Part shown: piece by piece, positions 6,195 through 11,718 of the stretch
Numbering within the stretch: position 1 is the first letter of the stretch
How the letters are laid out: every line of letters starts with the position of its first letter
NCBI GenBank assembly: GCA_019752975.1
Contig: JAIELM010000103.1
Location: 1-11,718, forward strand
DNA: 11,718 nt
Source: Undibacterium sp.
GTDB taxonomy: Bacteria; Pseudomonadota; Gammaproteobacteria; Burkholderiales; Burkholderiaceae_D
Reading direction: 5' to 3'
Notes under the pieces: model-generated
What the model saw: the letters and a program-made list of their open reading frames with translations, nothing else
What the model was told of the DNA's origin: nothing
Database searches by the model: none
Position numbers and translations under genes: made by a program

Positions 6195-6824
6195 TTATAG
6201 AAATTGGTGCGCCATCGCATATTGAACTAAATCGGAGATAGAGTGCCAATCCATTTTTTGCATTATACGGGTCTTATGTGTACTGACTGTTTTGACACTT
6301 AGGTGTAAAAGTTCGCCAATTTCCGTAATTGTTTTTCCTTTGGCGAGATGACAAAATACTTCAAATTCTCTATCCGATAAATGGCTATGTGACACTTGAG
6401 TAGAACTGGGCATCGCTGACATTGCCAACTGTTCGGCGACTTCCATGCTGATGTAGGGGCGACCAGATGCCACCTTTCTCAGTGCTGTCACTAATTGTGT
6501 CCCAGCGCTTTCTTTAGTAAGGTAGCCGTTCGCCCCTGCTCGGATGGCACGTACAGCATATTGCTCTTCTTCGTGCATAGTCAAAATAAGGATGGGCAAC
6601 TTAGGGAATTCGCTTCGAATTTGATGGATTAAGTCTACTCCGCTGCGACCTGGCATAGAAAGATCGAGCAATAAGAGGTCGAATTTTTCGGAGCGTACTT
6701 TGTTGAGCGTGTCATGTCCATCTACTGCTTCGGCAACGACTTGGATATCTTCAACGCCATCGAGTATGCGTTTTAATCCTTCGCGCAAAATCGTATGGTC
6801 GTCGGCAATCAATAGACGAATCAT
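6195..6824 (-). CDS. NarL/FixJ (LuxR-HTH) response regulator
   Basis: A 209-residue DNA-binding response regulator. Receiver residues 1-120: acidic pocket D8/D9 (IADDH), phosphoacceptor D54 (LLLDLSMPG), T82 (LILTMHE) and K104 (YLTKES). A linker (about 121-145) leads to a LuxR-type helix-turn-helix at 146-209, with HLSDREFEVF and the recognition region LSVKTVSTHKTRIMQKM. Its organisation is that of NarL, UvrY/GacA and RcsB. The frame extends upstream to a TTG at 6866, but the ATG at 6824 begins MIRLLIADDH, the normal family start, and overlaps the dbpA stop as ATGA, so translation is probably coupled to the helicase. No sensor kinase is adjacent, so its signal and targets are unknown. The palindrome at 4871-4884 is a candidate target. 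Confidence 0.9.
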   Translation of the reverse strand: MIRLLIADDHTILREGLKRILDGVEDIQVVAEAVDGHDTLNKVRSEKFDLLLLDLSMPGRSGVDLIHQIRSEFPKLPILILTMHEEEQYAVRAIRAGANGYLTKESAGTQLVTALRKVASGRPYISMEVAEQLAMSAMPSSTQVSHSHLSDREFEVFCHLAKGKTITEIGELLHLSVKTVSTHKTRIMQKMDWHSISDLVQYAMAHQFL

Positions 6825-8203
6825 GTGATTTCTCTGACTCGAAAAAGTCGGCCTTTTATATTGCAACTACTTAGTTTGTTCAGGGTCATTTGTGCAACGC
6901 TGCGTTTGATTGCCACATAAGTTTGAAACTCAAATACATTGATTTTTCCGACCTGGTCCTTGCTGAGGCCGACTTCTCCAGTCAAGGCGCCAAGCAAATC
7001 ACCGGGGCGTAATTTATCTTTTTTTCCGCCCGAAATACACAGCGTAATCATCGGTGCCTGTAAGTTTTTAGTGTGGGTTTCTAAGGAACATAAATTGCCC
7101 CAAACGGCTGCTTGATTTTGATATTCTTCGATCAAGCGCACCCATTTTTTTTCATTCGGTGCGGCCAACGAAATTGCTAAGCCCTTCGCGCCTGCGCGCC
7201 CAGTTCGTCCGATGCGATGTATATGGACTTCGGTATCTTTGGATACATCTACATTGATTACTGCGCCTAGGGACTGAATATCAATACCACGTGCTGCGAC
7301 ATCGGTAGCCACTAAAACTGAGCAGCTTTGATTGGCGAATAAGACCAAAATTTCATCACGATCTCTCTGCTCTAAATCTCCATGTAAGGCGAGGGCGGTG
7401 ATGCCCTGATATTGCAGTTCTTCGGCTAATTCGCGGCAGTGAATTTTAGTATTGCAAAACGCGATGCAGGAGGTCGGTTGATAATGGAAGAGTAATTGAG
7501 CAACCGCCGTATTGCGTTGTTCTGCACTTACTTCAAAAAATAATTGCTCGATTTGTAGCTCGGCATGTTGACTGTCGACTTTAACTTCAATAGGGTCACG
7601 TAAAAATTTTTCACTTACTTTGCGGATGTCCTCGGCATAGGTGGCGGAGAATAAGAGTGTTTGCCGACGTGGCGAACATGCCGCAACGATGCCTAGCATA
7701 TCTTCATAAAACCCCATATCGACCATGCGATCCGCTTCATCCAAAACTAGGGTTTGTACGGCTGCTAAATTGATACTGGCACGACCTATATGATCTAATA
7801 AACGTCCAGGTGTGCCGACCACGATATGGGCGCCATGCTCTAGTGACGCGATCTGTGGGCGCATTGCTGTACCACCGCATAAGGTTAAAATTTTAACGTT
7901 TGGGATGGCGCGTGCGAGGCGTCGTAATTCATTAGATACTTGATCCGCGAGTTCACGTGTCGGGCAAATAACTAAGGCCTGTGTGGCGAAATAACTAGGA
8001 TTGAGTTTGCTTAAAATACCTATACCAAAGGCGGCGGTTTTGCCGCTACCGGTTTTTGCCTGCGCGATCAAATCACGTTGTTCCAACATGACCGGGATAC
8101 TGGCCGCTTGTATGGCCGTCATTTCCAGATAATTCAAGCTGGTGAGGTTGTCCAGCATGGCCGGGGATAGCGCTAGTTCTGAAAATTGCGTGGATTGCGT
8201 CAT
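6821..8203 (-). CDS. dbpA: ATP-dependent RNA helicase DbpA
   Basis: A 460-residue DEAD-box helicase, almost the length of E. coli DbpA. Motifs in order: AKTGSGKT (49-56), PTREL (81-85), TPGR (131-134), DEAD (155-158), SAT (186-188), ARGID (304-308) and HRIGRTGR (329-336). The C-terminal RNA-binding domain, beginning GGKKDKLRPGDLLGALTG at 392-409 and ending RLFRVREIT, is diagnostic for DbpA, which binds 23S rRNA hairpin 92 and helps 50S subunit assembly (family knowledge). The ATG at 8203 gives the family N-terminus. The frame stays open for 49 further codons to 8350, but that stretch is unlike any helicase and starts with TTG. The start at 8203 has no clear ribosome site (CTACCTTCTCA). The stop overlaps the response-regulator start. 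Confidence 0.93.
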   Translation of the reverse strand: MTQSTQFSELALSPAMLDNLTSLNYLEMTAIQAASIPVMLEQRDLIAQAKTGSGKTAAFGIGILSKLNPSYFATQALVICPTRELADQVSNELRRLARAIPNVKILTLCGGTAMRPQIASLEHGAHIVVGTPGRLLDHIGRASINLAAVQTLVLDEADRMVDMGFYEDMLGIVAACSPRRQTLLFSATYAEDIRKVSEKFLRDPIEVKVDSQHAELQIEQLFFEVSAEQRNTAVAQLLFHYQPTSCIAFCNTKIHCRELAEELQYQGITALALHGDLEQRDRDEILVLFANQSCSVLVATDVAARGIDIQSLGAVINVDVSKDTEVHIHRIGRTGRAGAKGLAISLAAPNEKKWVRLIEEYQNQAAVWGNLCSLETHTKNLQAPMITLCISGGKKDKLRPGDLLGALTGEVGLSKDQVGKINVFEFQTYVAIKRSVAQMTLNKLSSCNIKGRLFRVREIT

Positions 8204-8481
8204 TGAGAAGGTAGATTTATTGCTCGGAAAGCGAAGTCTAACAGTTGGTAGAGGCACTTGCCAGCGCAATTGTAGGGACGCTGCACTATAAAAATGCCGC
8301 AAACGCTGAAAACGGCCCAATAAGCACGGCAACACTGCAAACACGACCAAGATAAAAAAATTTTGCGAACGGATAGGGTGTTGTACCTTGTGTCATTGTA
8401 ACCAATCTATTCGCTTGAATCTTGTGGTAGCTGTTGTGTTTGCCGTGCTTAGTTATTACCTAGTGCTTATGCTATTTCCCT
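8204..8481 (-). promoter_or_regulatory. dbpA upstream region, probably a long leader
   Basis: 278 bases between the aminopeptidase stop and dbpA start. On the minus strand TACAAT (8400-8395) is a good -10 match, with no clear -35, and would give a leader of about 185 bases. The leader contains a T-rich stretch (8361-8352) and an open frame in phase with dbpA. A GTGCTTA direct repeat occurs at 8445-8451 and 8463-8469. No clear terminator for the aminopeptidase gene is seen. Confidence 0.35.
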
Positions 8482-10077
8482 CTACTGAAAGGTCGCGACG
8501 ATACTGGCATTGCTGACAGCCGCGTAAGCCTTAACCAAGACAAAGTAAGTGCCGGCCTTGGGCGCTTTGATGGTGATGGTTTCAGCATTAGTGCTGCCGT
8601 CCGACTTTGCGTCATAGACTGTAGTACTAGGGGTGCTGCCAAACTTGGCAAACAAATCGCCATCGCCGCTACCGCCGGAAAGTTTTATGTTGAGGGTGGT
8701 TTTCCCACTTGGCACGAGTAGACTAAAGGTTTTGGTGGTATTCAGAGGAAGACTGGGGATGCTTATTGGCACGCCATTGCTGAGGGCCGTGGTTGGCGGC
8801 GGAAGGGCAGGGCCGTCACTGCCCAATTCGACCGCATAGGAGGTAGCAAGGCGGGCGAATTTGAGCGATTTGTTCGCTTGACTTCCCATAAATGCATAGG
8901 TATCACCTGCGGTGTGCATATTAGGATTGTCTTCGCCATCGACAGTTTCATCAGGATACGAAGTCGTAAATCCTTGGCCATACCACGAAGCGTGATCCGA
9001 GCATGCGTAGCCGCAAGCATTGTAGCCTATCGTCACACCAGGTTGGTAGGTAGTGATTAAATTGGCTAAAAAGGTGTTTTGCGCACTATCGGCGTAATCG
9101 GTGTAAATATAGATATCTTGGGTGGAGCCTTTGTAATTGGTCATATCTAGTTGCATCACACCGACTACTTTGATGCCATCAGTTTTGTATTTTTTAGCGA
9201 TTTCAGCTGAGCCTTTTAAGCCTACTTCTTCAGCGGCGTAAGCCATGAATTTGATGGTGCGACGTGGGCGATAATTGCTTTCCATTAAGACACGTACGGT
9301 TTCCGTCAAACTAGCGATGCCCGAAGCATCGTCGTCAGCACCTGGTGCTCGTGTAGTTTCACTTGTGCCAGCATGGTTGATCGAGTCGATATGGGCTCCT
9401 AATACGATTACTTCGCCGGCGTTGTCGCTACCTTGTACGGTCATGATGACCGATTTTTGTGGCCAACCTGCATGGGTGAATTGTTCTACGGTCACGTAGC
9501 TACGTCCATTTGCCAGTTGCTGCCATTTATTTTTGATCCAATTGGAGCCACTGACACCGCCAGCAGTAGTGTAATAACGATTTACAATATTGGATAAATC
9601 AACAATGGTCTGTCCAATATTGGGCGCTTGCATCTGCGCTAGAAGTGGCGTGACGGTGGTCTGATTGTCTATGGTGTAAGAAGGAGCCAATCCCATCACG
9701 CTAGGCGCGGCGGTAAATCCATTTGCTGCGACGTCTAAAGCGGCCCGCCCTTGGGCTTCACTAGCATGCTCCATATAGCCACCACATCGTTTTAGCTTAA
9801 TGTGGATAGCGCCAGATAGTGCATGTATATCGGTTTGATTCATTTGTACTAAATGGATTTTTTCTTGAGAAGCAAATCCAAGTGAACCTGTTTCAATTAT
9901 GCGGCTATCTTTAAGTAAGGTGTTCGGAGTGAGGTGTTGTAGTTCGGTGTAGGCGGCGTCACCTAAGGTAATCCAAACTTTTTTGTCCGCCGCATAGAGG
10001 CGGTTATTGGCTGCGCAACTGAGAATCAATCCGCATAGTAAATTGAAGGCTAAATTGTATATAAACGTTTTTTTCAT
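8482..10077 (-). CDS. Secreted M28 zinc aminopeptidase with C-terminal PPC domain
   Basis: A 531-residue secreted metallopeptidase. The N-terminus (MKKTFIYNLAFNLLCGLILS, then to about residue 30) is a signal peptide; SCAAN is a poor lipobox, so ordinary signal peptidase cleavage near YAA/DKK is more likely. A prodomain-like region runs to about 150. The catalytic domain closely follows the Vibrio aminopeptidase: zinc ligands H229 (GAHIDS), bridging D249 (APGADDDASG), E284, D311 (QLDMTNYKG) and H388 (NPNMHTAGDT), catalytic base E283 (AYAAEEVG), and the CGYAC disulfide pair C355/C359. Residues about 437-531 form a pre-peptidase C-terminal (PPC) beta domain (GGSGDGDLFAKFG ... AGTYFVLVKAY), usually cleaved or used in secretion. 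It should release N-terminal hydrophobic residues from peptides outside the cell. GGAG seven bases before the ATG at 10077 fixes the start; the ATG at 10089 overlaps that ribosome site. Confidence 0.92.
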   Translation of the reverse strand: MKKTFIYNLAFNLLCGLILSCAANNRLYAADKKVWITLGDAAYTELQHLTPNTLLKDSRIIETGSLGFASQEKIHLVQMNQTDIHALSGAIHIKLKRCGGYMEHASEAQGRAALDVAANGFTAAPSVMGLAPSYTIDNQTTVTPLLAQMQAPNIGQTIVDLSNIVNRYYTTAGGVSGSNWIKNKWQQLANGRSYVTVEQFTHAGWPQKSVIMTVQGSDNAGEVIVLGAHIDSINHAGTSETTRAPGADDDASGIASLTETVRVLMESNYRPRRTIKFMAYAAEEVGLKGSAEIAKKYKTDGIKVVGVMQLDMTNYKGSTQDIYIYTDYADSAQNTFLANLITTYQPGVTIGYNACGYACSDHASWYGQGFTTSYPDETVDGEDNPNMHTAGDTYAFMGSQANKSLKFARLATSYAVELGSDGPALPPPTTALSNGVPISIPSLPLNTTKTFSLLVPSGKTTLNIKLSGGSGDGDLFAKFGSTPSTTVYDAKSDGSTNAETITIKAPKAGTYFVLVKAYAAVSNASIVATFQ

Positions 10078-10570
10078 GTGGGGCTCCATAAGTTGAGAAA
10101 TGATGAGTCAACGCGAATTGCGCTCAGGTCGATGATTTCACCGAGCGTTCACGTGATTAATTTCCTTGTGATTTTTTGTGTAATGAGTTCTTATTTAGTG
10201 AGCATCGACTTTGCTCGTAGCTAGTAAGCCAGAGAATGCGAGTGATTAAAAGTATATATTGATCTTTACATGTCTTTGTCGCAGCTGAATTTAGTGTGAG
10301 CGAAAGAATATTTTGCTGTTTTGAGGTTCGATTCTTATGAGGCGCGTTACCTACAGAAAAACAAGTTTATTAGTGCATTTTGGTTGGAAAAGTAAAAGCT
10401 ATTTTTCTTTTTTTCTAAGGAATGAAAAAGACATATGGTAAAGATGTGAAATGTTTTTGCTGTCACCATAAGGCGCATGTTTCCTATGGCTACATGTTTT
10501 ATGTTAAAATCTAAGGTTAGATGAATTCCTGAAATTTTTCTTAACCCTTTCTTTTTATTGGAGTTTTTAG
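10078..10570. promoter_or_regulatory. 493-bp gene-free region between aminopeptidase and ndk
   Basis: AT-rich, with no open frame that looks coding. On the minus strand TATACT (10256-10251) is a possible -10 for the aminopeptidase, giving a leader of about 165 bases, without a clear -35. GTGATTA is repeated near 10151 and 10242. A small GAGCA/TGCTC hairpin lies near 10199-10216. The ndk promoter is at the right-hand end. I see no RNA gene, attachment site or long repeat. Confidence 0.45.
10502..10510 (+). promoter_or_regulatory. Extended -10 promoter for ndk
   Basis: TG-T-TAAAAT: the TG of an extended -10 one base before TAAAAT (five of six matches). No clear -35 lies 17 bases upstream, as is usual for this promoter type. 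RNA would start near 10517, leaving a leader of about 54 bases with GGAG at 10560-10563 before the ndk ATG. Confidence 0.55.
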
Positions 10571-10996
10571 ATGGCTATCGAACGTACATTATCAATTATC
10601 AAACCTGATGCAGTTGCAAAAAACGTTATTGGTCAAATTTACAGCCGTTTTGAAGGCGCTGGCCTGAAAGTGATTGCTGCTCGCATGATGCATTTGTCAC
10701 GCGCTGAAGCAGAAGGTTTCTATGCTGTGCACGCTGCCCGTCCATTTTTCAAGGACCTCGTTGAGTTCATGATTTCTGGTCCAGTTATTGTGCAAGCGTT
10801 GGAAGGCGAAAACGCGATTTTGACTCATCGTGATTTGATGGGCGCGACCGATCCTAAGAAAGCTGAAAAAGGCACTATTCGTGCTGATTTCGCTGATTCT
10901 ATCGATGCGAACGCGGTTCATGGTTCAGATGCAGCAGAAACAGCAGCGCAAGAGATTGCTTATTTCTTCCCTGCGTTGAACGTGTATTCACGTTAA
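10571..10996 (+). CDS. ndk: Nucleoside diphosphate kinase
   Basis: A complete 141-residue enzyme of normal length that transfers the gamma-phosphate of ATP to other nucleoside diphosphates in the cytoplasm, balancing NTP and dNTP pools. The N-terminus ([12 protein letters not shown]) and the active-site block DANAVHGSD are family signatures; H117 is the histidine that becomes phosphorylated. Further conserved elements include FFKDLVEFM and the [14 protein letters not shown] nucleotide-binding loop (91-104). GGAG seven bases before the ATG supports the start. It is followed after 48 bases by rlmN in the same direction, the arrangement common in beta- and gammaproteobacteria, so the two are probably one transcription unit. 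Nothing unusual is seen in the protein. Confidence 0.97.
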   Translation: MAIERTLSIIKPDAVAKNVIGQIYSRFEGAGLKVIAARMMHLSRAEAEGFYAVHAARPFFKDLVEFMISGPVIVQALEGENAILTHRDLMGATDPKKAEKGTIRADFADSIDANAVHGSDAAETAAQEIAYFFPALNVYSR

Positions 10997-11044
10997 TTTG
11001 TTAGTGGTTTGTAGTTTGTAAGTAGTAGGTTTAAAGTAAAGAAG

Positions 11045-11674
11045 ATGTCAATGGCGGCTCTCACCAATTTGTTAAATTTCGATCCTCAGCAGCTGGTCGC
11101 CTATTGTGGCGAGTTGGGTGAGAAGCCGTTTCGCGCTAAGCAATTACAGCGCTGGATACATCAATTTGGCGCTAGTAATTTTGATGAAATGACGGACCTC
11201 GCAAAGTCTTTGCGTGAGAAATTATCGGGTCGTGCGCATATCGCGGCACCTGCAGTGATTAGCGATCATACTTCGCTCGATGGTACGCGTAAATGGTTGG
11301 TGGATGTCGGGCAAGGTAATGCGGTGGAGACGGTGTTTATTCCCGAAGAGAATCGCGGCACGCTGTGCATCTCCACGCAAGCTGGATGCGCGGTAAATTG
11401 CCGCTTTTGCTCTACTGGCAAACAAGGATTTAATCGTAATTTAACTGTCGCTGAAATCATAGGTCAACTATGGATGGCAGAGTTTGAGTTGCGTAGGACT
11501 AAGGGCATCGCACCGGGCCCTAAGGGTGAACGACAAATCACCAATGTAGTCATGATGGGTATGGGTGAACCGTTACTCAATTTCGAGCCCACAGTAACAG
11601 CACTAAAATTGATGTTGGATGATGTAGAACAAATGTTAGTTCAACACAGAAGCAACATCAAGGAAACAGAATAG
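11045..11674 (+). pseudogene. rlmN: 23S rRNA/tRNA adenine-C2 methyltransferase RlmN, 3' half lost (disrupted)
   Basis: Intact RlmN methylates A2503 of 23S rRNA and A37 of several tRNAs by radical SAM chemistry and has about 380 residues; this frame stops after 209. The N-terminal domain and the start of the radical SAM barrel are good: C108 (aligned with E. coli C118), cluster ligands C115, C119 and C122 in [18 protein letters not shown], and the SAM-binding GEPLLN (174-179). The protein follows the family up to ALKLMLDD (residue 193). It then reads [16 protein letters not shown] and stops, instead of continuing with the usual LSRRRVTLSTSG region. No frame of the last 96 bases restores homology, so this is an insertion or rearrangement, not a simple frameshift. 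The second catalytic cysteine (C355 in E. coli) and half the barrel are missing, so the product should be inactive. The start is ATG 11045; 11051 is an alternative. The ribosome site is weak. Confidence 0.85.
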
Positions 11675-11718
11675 TATATAATAGTCTTTTAAAAAGAGAC
11701 CTTTTTGACGCACAAACA
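11623..11718. mobile_element. Probable terminal end of an element inserted in rlmN (body beyond window)
   Basis: The break in rlmN homology falls at about 11621-11625. The DNA after it can be read as starting TGTAGAAC, a TG(T) terminus shared by several DDE-transposase groups (IS21, IS481, Mu, Tn7/Tn552-type). The first 60 bases contain GAAC/GTTC in inverted order (11627-11642) and imperfect direct repeats CAACACAGAAG and CAACATCAAGG, as would fit transposase binding sites. No transposase or second end is visible, so the family and target duplication cannot be given. A rearrangement or assembly join is the alternative. Confidence 0.5.
11677..11706 (+). promoter_or_regulatory. -10 box and small hairpin inside the putative element end
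   Basis: TATAAT (11677-11682) is a perfect -10 match; the -35 position is poor. It is followed by AAAAAG (11691-11696) pairing with CTTTTT (11701-11706) around a four-base loop. The pair could be an inward-facing promoter with an early stem in its RNA, or a terminator-like stem that limits readthrough from the rlmN promoter into the element. Confidence 0.35.

Noticed and set aside
6825..6866. Fourteen-codon N-terminal extension of the response regulator
   Set aside because: It would start at TTG inside dbpA without family support; the ATG at 6824 gives the standard receiver N-terminus and an ATGA overlap.
8472..9499. Several plus- and minus-strand open frames overlapping the aminopeptidase gene
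   Set aside because: They are shadows of a long, clearly conserved gene, and their translations show no domain or ribosome site.
11623..11640. Group II intron as the insert in rlmN
   Set aside because: The usual GUGYG 5' end is absent at the break.
11615..11674. Simple frameshift as the cause of the rlmN truncation
   Set aside because: None of the frames after 11623 restores RlmN-like sequence, so a single-base error does not explain it.
1..11718. CRISPR array, tRNA, rRNA or phage attachment site
   Set aside because: No regularly spaced repeats, cloverleaf sequences or rRNA segments were seen by reading; a tRNA scan was not possible here.

Overview
The window looks like a chromosomal segment of a betaproteobacterium, most likely Burkholderiales near Oxalobacteraceae. 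This is inferred from the ndk-rlmN gene pair, the close match of the partial acetylornithine aminotransferase to remembered Burkholderiales proteins, and the set of Fnr-like, Usp and NarL-type regulators. The DNA is moderately AT-rich. No rRNA, tRNA, CRISPR array or complete insertion sequence was seen.

Layout. Positions 1-351 (minus) hold the 5' part of an argD-like class III aminotransferase. Positions 352-608 are non-coding and hold a strong bidirectional hairpin terminator plus a possible small structured RNA. Next come two divergent genes: a ferredoxin-reductase fusion (609-1634, minus) and a YeeZ-like NAD-binding epimerase-family protein (1652-2569, plus). A minus-strand cluster at 4756-2642 encodes a stand-alone receiver, an Fnr/Crp-family regulator that keeps only two of the four iron-sulfur cysteines, and a tandem universal stress protein. 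A regulatory region with several dyads (4757-5082) separates it from a divergent, membrane-anchored or exported alpha/beta hydrolase (5083-6042). Downstream on the minus strand is the DEAD-box helicase dbpA (8203-6821). Its stop codon overlaps the start of a NarL/LuxR-type response regulator (6824-6195) in an ATGA junction. Further upstream is a secreted M28 aminopeptidase with a C-terminal PPC domain (10077-8482). After a 493-bp gene-free region come ndk (10571-10996) and rlmN (from 11045).

The rlmN reading frame departs from the family abruptly near residue 193 (about 11623) and stops at 11674. It loses roughly the second half of the enzyme, including the region of the second catalytic cysteine. 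The DNA after the break starts TGTAGAAC, has repeats and a good -10 box, and reads like the terminal end of an inserted element whose body lies beyond the window. This is the strongest lead here.

How the genes may work together (inference): the receiver, Fnr-like and Usp cluster looks like a redox or stress-response unit. The NarL-type regulator has no kinase beside it and is coupled to a ribosome-assembly helicase. A near-perfect RcsB-type palindrome at 4871-4884, between the receiver cluster and the hydrolase, is a plausible site for a regulator of that class.
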